The notes beneath the pieces are model-generated. The model saw nothing but the letters and a program-made list of their open reading frames with translations. It was not told the origin of the DNA and did no database searches. Shown here one piece after another: positions 1-5,493 of a stretch of DNA of 6,001 nt (the stretch's first letter is position 1; the number at the start of each line of letters is the position of its first letter). Both the position numbers and the translations under genes were made by a program. This stretch comes from JAADHY01 sp964428935 (lineage in GTDB: Bacteria > Planctomycetota > Planctomycetia > Planctomycetales > Planctomycetaceae), in NCBI GenBank assembly GCA_964428935.1, contig CAYSAG010000319.1, forward strand, positions 1 through 6,001, in the 5' to 3' direction.

Positions 1-161
1 AGTCCTGTGGCCTAGAGTCTTTTGGCGAAGAACCGTCGCTTGGGCTAGCGGCCGTGCGCGCGGAGGCCGCTGGCTGTGCGAACGGCTTGCAGGGACCGGA
101 GCCGACTGACGGCGGGCAATGGACACCTCTCGCGGCCACCTCATTCCAACGGACAACGCCA

Positions 162-1406
162 ATGACCCTTTCGTTAAGAACCGACACTTCGCTTGTGACG
201 GACCCCGTCGCGCGGACGGCCGTTTTTGAAGTCCCGCCGTCCGGCCAAGCGGCGGCCGGCTGTCGGCCGGACTCCGCGGAGCCGGCTGAACGGCCGCTGC
301 AAGTTTGCCACGTCAGCATGACTTTGCAGACCGGCGGGCTGGAGCGGTTGCTGGTGGACTTCGGACGTTTCTGCGACCGAAGCCGCTTTCAGCTTCACTT
401 TGTCGCTCTGGGGCCGCTGGGCCCCCCGGCCGAAGAGCTAGCCGAGCAAGGCTGGCCGGTCCGGTCGCTCTGCACCGTCGGCCCCTCGCGAGTCCAACGC
501 CTTCGGGCATTGGTTCGTCTTTTCCGACAGTGGCAAGTCGACCTCGTCCACTCGCACAACACCTTTGCGCACTTCTACGCGTCGCTGGCAGCGCGGTGGG
601 CTGGTGTCGGCGTGGTTGTCAACACGCAGCACGGACGCGGCTGCGGCTCGGGGTGGAAAGCACGAGCCCAGTTCGTCCTGGCGAACCGGTTTTGCCAGCG
701 AGTTGTCGGGGTGTCTCGCGACGCCACGCGCCTGTGCCGACGGCAGGACCCGTTCTCTGCGCGCAAGACCGTCACGGTGTGGAATGGAATTGACGTGAAC
801 AAGTTCGTCTTCCGCGGCCCGCAACTGCACCACACGGCCGTCAGCGTCGCCCGTCTTTCGGCTGAAAAGGACTTTCCGACGCTCCTCCGCGCCGTGCCTC
901 GTGTGCTGGCACGCGTGCCCGACTTCCAATTACGCATTGTGGGCGGGGGTCCGGAAGAAGAACGGTTGCGGCGGTTGGCTGGCGAACTGGGCTTGGGCGC
1001 TCACGTCCAGTTTCTGGGCGAGCGGTCGGACGTGCCCGAGCTGTTGGCGCACGCCGGACTGTTCGTTTCGTCTTCTCGCACGGAAGGCATTTCCCTGACG
1101 TTGCTGGAAGCCATGGCCGTGGGCCTGCCCGTTGTCGCCACGCGCGTGGGTGGAAACCCCGAAGTGGTCGTCGACGGCCTGACCGGTCGACTGGTCCCGC
1201 CCGGCGACCCCGAAGCGCTCGCCCAAGCCGTGGTGGCCTTGTGCAGCTGCAAGGAGCGTTGGCCGGACATGGGTCGACGAGCTCGGTGCCGGGTCGAGCA
1301 GTTCTTCGACATTCGCAAGACGGTCGCGCGGTACCAGCGAATGTACCAGCGACTGGCTCGGACGAGCGTCCGTCGTCGCTCAGCCTCGACGGCCGACTCG
1401 GGTTGA
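162..1406 (+). CDS. GT4-type glycosyltransferase (GT-B fold)
   Basis: Predicted 414-aa retaining glycosyltransferase that would transfer a sugar from an activated donor to a growing glycan at the cytoplasmic side of the membrane. The conserved domain begins near residue 46 with a beta strand (QVCHVSM) and the glycine loop TGGLERLLVDF. HSH is at 130-132 and QHG at 156-158, a likely region for the acceptor-side histidine. The C-terminal donor domain shows NGID (208-211), VARLSAEK with R231 and K236, VGGGP (260-264) and the EX7E motif with E308 and E316 (EGISLTLLE). These are hallmarks of family GT4. The ATG at 162 is chosen over a GTG at 54, but neither has a clear ribosome binding site, and the frame is open to the left edge. 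A start at 318 would cut the first strand. Residues 1-45 and the last 15 or so look disordered. It somewhat resembles the sugar transferases found with exosortase/PEP-CTERM loci; donor and acceptor are unknown. Confidence 0.93.
   Translation: MTLSLRTDTSLVTDPVARTAVFEVPPSGQAAAGCRPDSAEPAERPLQVCHVSMTLQTGGLERLLVDFGRFCDRSRFQLHFVALGPLGPPAEELAEQGWPVRSLCTVGPSRVQRLRALVRLFRQWQVDLVHSHNTFAHFYASLAARWAGVGVVVNTQHGRGCGSGWKARAQFVLANRFCQRVVGVSRDATRLCRRQDPFSARKTVTVWNGIDVNKFVFRGPQLHHTAVSVARLSAEKDFPTLLRAVPRVLARVPDFQLRIVGGGPEEERLRRLAGELGLGAHVQFLGERSDVPELLAHAGLFVSSSRTEGISLTLLEAMAVGLPVVATRVGGNPEVVVDGLTGRLVPPGDPEALAQAVVALCSCKERWPDMGRRARCRVEQFFDIRKTVARYQRMYQRLARTSVRRRSASTADSG
239..272. repeat. Inverted repeat in the N-terminal extension of the first GT4 gene
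   Basis: Perfect 8-bp arms GTCCGGCC (239-246) and GGCCGGAC (265-272) separated by 18 bases. It lies in the part coding for the disordered residues ahead of the first conserved strand of the glycosyltransferase. Function unknown; it could be chance in GC-rich sequence. Confidence 0.35.
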
Positions 1407-1474
1407 AGCCGCCGAACGGCCCTTCACCGCAACGAACCCCTCAGTTTGGCGAAAGGCAACTCAAGCGGAACCCA

Positions 1475-2698
1475 ATGACTTCGCACACGGACAAGTTGAA
1501 AGTGGCCCTGGTGGGCTGTGGACAAATTGCCGACGCTCACCTGCAGCAAATCAAGAAGATTGAAGGGGTCGAGCTGGTGGCGGTGTGCGACCGCGAGCCG
1601 GACTTGGCGCGGCAAGCGGCCGAGCGGTTCGAGGTTCCGCGCCGCTACACGGACTTCGGTGAAATGTTGGAGCGGGAGCGGCCGGACGTGGTCCACGTGA
1701 CGACGCCCGTCCCCACCCACGCACCGCTCACCGTCCAAGCCCTTCGAGCCGGCGTGCACGTCTACGTCGAGAAACCGTTCACGCTGGACGCGGCCGAGGC
1801 GCTCGACGTGCTGCAGGTCGCTCGTCGAACCGGCCGCCTGGTCTGCCTGGGACACGACCAGCTTTTCGACCCGCTGTGGCTGCGTTGCCGTCACTTGTGC
1901 TCCGAGCGACTCATTGGCGAAGTGCGGCACGTGGAGTCGGTTCTGGGTTACCCCATTGACGGGCCGTTCGGAAGGCTCGTCTCGGCCGACCCCGAGCACT
2001 GGGTGCGTCGACTGCCCGGCGGCCTGTTCCACAACACCCTTTCGCACCCGCTCTACCGAGTCACCGACTTCCTGTTGGACGAGCAGCCGTTGGTGTGGGC
2101 CGTGTGGTTCTCACACGACCGGCGGTTCGACTTTCCGACGGAGCTGCGTGTGGAGCTGGTTGGTCGACAGGTCACCGGCACGGTGCTCTTCAGCAGTGCG
2201 GTCAAACCGCGGCACCGACTGACGCGGGTCTACGGCACCAAAGGCACGCTGGACGTCGACTTGAACGGACAGGTCATTCGTTTGGAACGGGACGCGTCGC
2301 TGCCCGGCGCGCTGGCCAAGTTGGAGGTGCCGTGGCGTCAGTGGCGAGAGGCGTTTGGGAACTTGAGGCGGAACGTCGTTCGGTTTTGGCGGGGCGAGCT
2401 GCACTACTTCGCGGGCATGGAAACGCTGTTCCGTCTGTTCTACGAGTCGGTCCGGAGCGGCTCGGAGCCGCCCGTGCCCTACGACGAAGCCCTTCGCGTC
2501 ACGCGAATTCTGGACGCCGTGTTCGCCTCGTGTCGAGAAAACGCGGCGAAAGTGGCGGCGGTTCGGACCGAGACGGCAGCTTGTCCAAACACCACGGTTC
2601 GACCGGACCCCGCGGTGCGCGGCGAAAGGGGCGAGCAGACGGAGCGGCCCGCGCAGACGGAGCCGTCCGTTCGTGGGCCGGAACCGGCCGCGGTCTGA
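1475..2698 (+). CDS. Gfo/Idh/MocA family oxidoreductase
   Basis: Predicted 407-aa NAD(P)-dependent sugar dehydrogenase/oxidoreductase. The N-terminal Rossmann fold has VALVGCGQIA (10-19) for dinucleotide binding, an acidic strand end at CDRE (38-41) and the family signature EKP (99-101), where K100 is the expected catalytic lysine. The C-terminal alpha/beta domain includes GGLFHNTLSHPLY (182-194), whose H191 lies where the family usually has a functional histidine, and YGTKGTLDVD (253-262). Members of this family oxidise or reduce ring hydroxyls of sugars or nucleotide sugars, so a role in making an unusual activated sugar fits the neighbours. The start is the ATG just before the Rossmann strand; the frame is open further upstream but reads as low-complexity sequence overlapping the previous gene. 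Spacing from that gene is 68 bp, with no convincing Shine-Dalgarno. The last 50 or so residues (from about 358) are Arg/Glu/Pro/Thr-rich and outside the family fold. The substrate cannot be deduced. Confidence 0.93.
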   Translation: MTSHTDKLKVALVGCGQIADAHLQQIKKIEGVELVAVCDREPDLARQAAERFEVPRRYTDFGEMLERERPDVVHVTTPVPTHAPLTVQALRAGVHVYVEKPFTLDAAEALDVLQVARRTGRLVCLGHDQLFDPLWLRCRHLCSERLIGEVRHVESVLGYPIDGPFGRLVSADPEHWVRRLPGGLFHNTLSHPLYRVTDFLLDEQPLVWAVWFSHDRRFDFPTELRVELVGRQVTGTVLFSSAVKPRHRLTRVYGTKGTLDVDLNGQVIRLERDASLPGALAKLEVPWRQWREAFGNLRRNVVRFWRGELHYFAGMETLFRLFYESVRSGSEPPVPYDEALRVTRILDAVFASCRENAAKVAAVRTETAACPNTTVRPDPAVRGERGEQTERPAQTEPSVRGPEPAAV

Positions 2699-2784
2699 CT
2701 GCGGCGGCGTTGCGGCAAGCACGCTGCGGCGAGCTGGCCGGGACGGCGCTTCGCGTCTTCGGACCTGCGTCAGTCCCCTGAGGC

Positions 2785-2804
2785 GGCTCGCCCACCAGCG
2801 AGCC
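2785..2804. repeat. GC hairpin in intergenic spacer
   Basis: The arms GGCTCGC (2785-2791) and GCGAGCC (2798-2804) are perfect inverted repeats separated by six bases. The hairpin lies about 90 bp past the stop of the oxidoreductase gene and is not followed by a T-run, so it is not a classical intrinsic terminator. It could be an RNA-stabilising or pausing structure, or chance in GC-rich DNA. Confidence 0.35.
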
Positions 2805-2914
2805 ACACTCAGCCACGAACGGGCCAGACGACAGCCGAACTGGCCGGCACGACGTGCTGCTCGTTCCGGCCCACGGAGACTGTCAGCAAGCCAGAACGAC
2901 GGGACGAGAACAAC

Positions 2915-2918
2915 GGAG
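2915..2918 (+). promoter_or_regulatory. Ribosome binding site of the epimerase gene
   Basis: GGAG sits in a purine-rich stretch (GGAGAAAGAA) 11 bases before the ATG at 2930. It supports that start, which also coincides exactly with the first beta strand of the Rossmann fold. Confidence 0.6.
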
Positions 2919-2929
2919 AAAGAACCTCA

Positions 2930-3922
2930 ATGGTTGTGACTGTCACGGGAGCCACCGGTTTCTTGGGTCGGCGGCTGGTTCGCCACCTGCTGCAGGACGG
3001 GCTGGTGGTGCGTTGTGCCGTTCGACCGACCAGCGACGTCGACGGCTTGCGGCAGTTCGTCGGCGAGGACTTGTGGACGCGGGTCGAGCTGGCTCGGGTC
3101 AACCTGCTGCGATCGGACGACTGCCGGCGGTTGCTCGAGCAGACCAGCGTCGTCTACCACCTAGCGGCCGCGTTGCGCGGCAGCCCGGCGGTGCTGTTCG
3201 CTTCGACCGTCGTTGCGACTCGCCGTTTGGTCGAAGCAGCCGTCGACAGCCCGCTTCGTCGCTTCGTGTTGGTCAGCTCGTTGGGCATTTACGCGGCCGG
3301 TGAGTTGTCGGCCGGGAGCACGTTGGACGAGTCGTGCCCGGTCGACCCCAAGCCACACCTGCGAGACGCCTACACCTACAGCAAGGCCGTGCAAGAAGAA
3401 GTCTGTTGGCAAGCCTTTCGGCAAAACGGGTTGCCGCTGGTCGTGGTGCGGCCGGGAGTCATTTACGGGGACGAGCGAGGGTGCCTGAGCAGTCGCGTGG
3501 GACTGCAAGTGGGCGGCCTGTTGGTTCGAATCGGCGGACGCGACCCGTTGCCGTACACGTACGTGGAGAACTGCGCCGAGGCGGTCGCGCTGGCTGGACT
3601 GGTGCCCGGTTTGGAGGGTCAGGTGGTCAACGTGGTCGACGACCAGCTTCCCACGGGCCGGCAGTTGCTGCGGGAGTTGCGTCGGCGCGGACAAGCTCCG
3701 ACCACCTTCGCCCTTCCGCGCCGACTGGTCGGCCTGCTGGCTCGGTGCGTGGAATGGGCCAGCCGTCGGACGCGCGGCCAAATTCCGCCCGTCGTGACTC
3801 GCTACTGGGCTCGCCACCACTGGAGCGGCGTCCGCTACAGCAACCGGCGAGCGAAAGAACTGTTGGGTTGGCGGCCTTCGGTCTCGCTAGGCGAAGCCCT
3901 GGACAGGACGCTGTCGTCATGA
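2930..3922 (+). CDS. NAD(P)-dependent epimerase/dehydratase (extended SDR)
   Basis: Predicted 330-aa extended short-chain dehydrogenase/reductase, probably acting on a nucleotide sugar. The cofactor motif GATGFLG (7-13) opens the protein, with VRPTSD (31-36) at the site that discriminates cofactors. YHLAA (76-80) matches the usual HxAA region, SS at 116-117 supplies the catalytic serine, and Y148xxxK152 in AYTYSKAVQEE is the active-site pair. RPGVIYG (174-180), PYTYVENCAEAVALA (208-222) and the C-terminal LLGWRPSVSLGEAL (311-324) are typical of sugar epimerases/dehydratases of this superfamily. Length is normal and there is no tail. The N-terminal style recalls both hopanoid-associated HpnA-like epimerases and dihydroflavonol-reductase-like SDRs, so the exact reaction (epimerisation, dehydration or keto reduction) is open. 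Its stop overlaps the next start by ATGA, implying translational coupling to a glycosyltransferase and a sugar-supply role. Confidence 0.93.
   Translation: MVVTVTGATGFLGRRLVRHLLQDGLVVRCAVRPTSDVDGLRQFVGEDLWTRVELARVNLLRSDDCRRLLEQTSVVYHLAAALRGSPAVLFASTVVATRRLVEAAVDSPLRRFVLVSSLGIYAAGELSAGSTLDESCPVDPKPHLRDAYTYSKAVQEEVCWQAFRQNGLPLVVVRPGVIYGDERGCLSSRVGLQVGGLLVRIGGRDPLPYTYVENCAEAVALAGLVPGLEGQVVNVVDDQLPTGRQLLRELRRRGQAPTTFALPRRLVGLLARCVEWASRRTRGQIPPVVTRYWARHHWSGVRYSNRRAKELLGWRPSVSLGEALDRTLSS
3905..3908 (+). promoter_or_regulatory. Possible ribosome binding site of the second GT4 gene
   Basis: AGGA lies 10 bases before the ATG at 3919, within the end of the epimerase gene. It is a modest match. Because start and stop overlap, re-initiation by terminating ribosomes may matter more than this site. 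Confidence 0.4.
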
Positions 3923-5493
3923 AAATTCTGTTTCTCAGTTCGGTCTACCCCTCGCCAGACGCTCCCGTCTGCGGGACGTACAACGAGCAGCTTTGTCGCA
4001 GTCTGGCTCGGCGTCACGCCGTCCGCGTGGTCGCTCCCCGACCGTGCTGGCGAGCTGTCGTCGGCTGGTGGAAGCGGCGGGGACGCCGAGGCCAAACGGC
4101 GGCCGAGCCGGCCGCTGACAGCGTCCACCCGGAAGCGGTCGAAGGCGACACCGCGCCGACGGGCTCGTCCGCCGGCTGTGCGTCCGCCCCACCTCGCGCC
4201 GTGCCCGTCACTCGCCCAACCTACTTCTACACGCCCAAGCTGTTCCGTCGGTTCTACGGACAGTTTTTGTGGTGGTCGGTTCGCTGGCACGTGCAAGCCG
4301 TGTTGGAGGAGTTCCGGCCGGACTGCGTGTTGAGCTACTGGGTCGACCCGGACGGCGAGGCCGCTCGCCGAGCCGCTCGCCAGGCCGGCATTCCCGCCGC
4401 GGTCTTTGTCGGCGGGTCCGACGTGCTGGTGCTGACGGCCAACGCCGCCCGACGCCGTCGCGTTTGTCACACCCTGCGCGGCTTGGACGCCGTCTTCTGC
4501 GTCAGCGAGGGACTGCGTCGGGTGGTCGTCGAGTTGGGGGCCGAGCCGGAGCGGGTCCACACGGTCTACCAAGGAGTCGACCGCTCCCTTTTCTGTCCCG
4601 AAAGCCGCTCGGAAGCGCGGCGAACGTTGGGCCTTCCCGCCGACCAGCGCGTGTTGCTGTGGGTCGGACGGCTGGTTCCCGTCAAAGGGCTGGACGTGTT
4701 GACCCAAGCTTTTGCCACCGCTTGCACGTGGAACCGCGCGTTGCACTTGTACCTGGTCGGCGGCGGACCGCTGCGTGACGAGCTGCAGCGTCAGGTGGAG
4801 CGACTGCACGTGGCGGACCGCGTGCACTTCGTCGGGCCGGTTCCCTACGAGCAAACGCCACTGTGGTACCGGGCGGCGAACGCGACCGTGTTGTCGAGCT
4901 GGTCGGAGGGCCTGCCGAACGTGCTGCGCGAGTCGTTGGCCTGCGGAACGCCGTTCGTCAGCACGAACGTCGGCAGCGTGTCGGAAATTGCCGACCCGTC
5001 GTTTTCGATTTTGGTTCCGCCTGGCGACGTCGAGACGCTGGCCGACGCACTGCTGCGAATTGGCGACGAGCGTTACCGGTTGGGAGCCGCTCAGTACCGA
5101 CCTCGCTCGTGGGACGACGCGGCCGACGAAGTGGCCGAGCGACTGCAGGCGTTGTGTGCGCGTCGTCGGAGCGGGCGGGCGACGGTCCGGCCGGCAAGCC
5201 GTTGTCCCGCGGAGGCCGAAACAGCGACACCGGCCGAGTGCTCAGAAACGTCCGCGGCGGCGAGCGTCGGACGCGGCTCGCCACAGCCGGACGCCAGTCT
5301 GCCTGAAGACGCGACGGCACTCCACGACGCGGCCGCGTCTGTCGCAGTCGACTCGCCCCTGTCGGGCGGTCGGCCAGCTTCCCCCGTCGCCGCGGAAGCG
5401 TCGGAAACAGCCGCAGCCGCTGCGGAGACAGCCGCAGCCAGTGCCACAACCGCCTGTGCGGAGTCACCGGCAAGTGACGGAGCTGCTCAATGA
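3919..5493 (+). CDS. GT4-type glycosyltransferase with insert and long tail
   Basis: Predicted 524-aa retaining glycosyltransferase, clearly longer than the 380-410 residues usual for GT4 enzymes. The N-terminal domain starts at MKILFLSSVYPS with loop GTYNEQL (19-25). YFYTPKLFRRFYGQFLWWS (102-120), LSYWVDPDGE (138-147) and GGSD (165-168) follow, a pattern I associate with planctomycete GT4 proteins. Donor-domain motifs are YQGVDR (217-222), VGRLVPVKG with R251 and K256, VGGGP (280-284) and EX7E with E330 and E338. Two parts fall outside the fold: residues of roughly 52-97, a low-complexity insert, and about 413-524, an Ala/Ser/Thr/Glu/Pro-rich tail with a duplicated ETAAA heptad. The ATG at 3919 overlaps the epimerase stop (ATGA) and matches the first beta strand; the frame upstream is only a shadow of the epimerase. 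The tail coding region also carries the ribosome binding site of the next gene. Sugar donor and acceptor unknown. Confidence 0.93.
   Translation: MKILFLSSVYPSPDAPVCGTYNEQLCRSLARRHAVRVVAPRPCWRAVVGWWKRRGRRGQTAAEPAADSVHPEAVEGDTAPTGSSAGCASAPPRAVPVTRPTYFYTPKLFRRFYGQFLWWSVRWHVQAVLEEFRPDCVLSYWVDPDGEAARRAARQAGIPAAVFVGGSDVLVLTANAARRRRVCHTLRGLDAVFCVSEGLRRVVVELGAEPERVHTVYQGVDRSLFCPESRSEARRTLGLPADQRVLLWVGRLVPVKGLDVLTQAFATACTWNRALHLYLVGGGPLRDELQRQVERLHVADRVHFVGPVPYEQTPLWYRAANATVLSSWSEGLPNVLRESLACGTPFVSTNVGSVSEIADPSFSILVPPGDVETLADALLRIGDERYRLGAAQYRPRSWDDAADEVAERLQALCARRRSGRATVRPASRCPAEAETATPAECSETSAAASVGRGSPQPDASLPEDATALHDAAASVAVDSPLSGGRPASPVAAEASETAAAAAETAAASATTACAESPASDGAAQ
4097..4117. repeat. GC hairpin inside the GT4 insert
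   Basis: A short inverted repeat with a nine-pair stem (one G-T wobble) and a three-base loop AGC; the core arms are GCGGCCG (4099-4105) and CGGCCGC (4109-4115). It falls in the part coding for the low-complexity insert of the second glycosyltransferase. It may be a remnant of an inserted palindrome, or chance given the base composition. Confidence 0.35.
5259..5282. repeat. Inverted repeat in the tail-coding part of the second GT4 gene
   Basis: Perfect 7-bp arms GGCGAGC (5259-5265) and GCTCGCC (5276-5282) separated by ten bases. It lies in the stretch coding for the Ala/Ser-rich tail. Its right arm shares the word GCGGCTCGCC with the spacer hairpin near 2785. Possibly chance. Confidence 0.3.
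5403..5444 (+). repeat. Two-unit 21-bp tandem repeat
   Basis: Units 5403-5423 and 5424-5444 agree at 18 of 21 positions, sharing ACAGCCGCAGCC, and code for two heptads beginning ETAAA near the end of the glycosyltransferase tail. The period is a multiple of three, so copy-number change would keep the frame. ACA and GCA codons are frequent here and sparse in the enzyme core. Confidence 0.7.
5479..5482 (+). promoter_or_regulatory. Ribosome binding site of the last gene
   Basis: GGAG is separated by seven bases from the ATG at 5490, an optimal spacing. It lies within the final codons of the preceding glycosyltransferase and fixes the start of the partial gene. Confidence 0.65.

Larger units (their letters stand above)
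2699..2929 (+). other. 231-bp intergenic spacer
   Basis: This is the only sizeable non-coding gap in the window. It contains a 7-bp hairpin (2785-2804) and, at its right end, a purine-rich stretch with the ribosome binding site of the next gene. I see no recognisable -10 element: the whole spacer lacks the dinucleotides ApT and TpA, so a TATAAT-like box is impossible on either strand. An internal promoter of another type, or read-through from upstream, is needed. No RNA gene or riboswitch is recognisable. Confidence 0.7.

Noticed and set aside
2..109. Open frame of about 35 codons from the left edge ending in TGA at 107-109, possibly the end of an upstream gene; a second frame ends at TAG 13-15.
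   Set aside because: Too short, with no recognisable motif, and overlapping the open frame of the first glycosyltransferase; the window does not allow a decision.
54..161. GTG at 54 as the start of the first glycosyltransferase.
   Set aside because: No ribosome binding site, and the added 36 residues show no conserved feature; the other genes in the window start with ATG, so 162 is preferred, with some doubt.
1407..1474. Possible promoter or terminator between the first two genes.
   Set aside because: No T-run hairpin and no -10-like sequence; 68 bp without signals fits a co-transcribed pair.
4120..4146. The residues SVHPEAVEGD in the insert resemble peptides seen when REP-type palindromes are translated.
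   Set aside because: No matching second half of such a palindrome (of the type CTTCGAC...GTCGAAG) is visible nearby; similarity over ten residues is too weak to claim an element.
3835..4854. Long antisense open frame of 339 codons; similar ones at 1424-2047, 2111-2806 and 3161-3820 on the minus strand.
   Set aside because: They mirror well-supported genes on the + strand, show no family motifs, and arise because TA and AT are so rare that stop codons are scarce in every frame.
1168..5350. The hexamer GTCGAC appears about a dozen times, more than base composition alone predicts.
   Set aside because: Nearly all copies follow from frequent GTC/GAC (Val-Asp, and Arg or Gly-Arg contexts) codons in these genes; spacing is irregular, so it is not treated as a motif.
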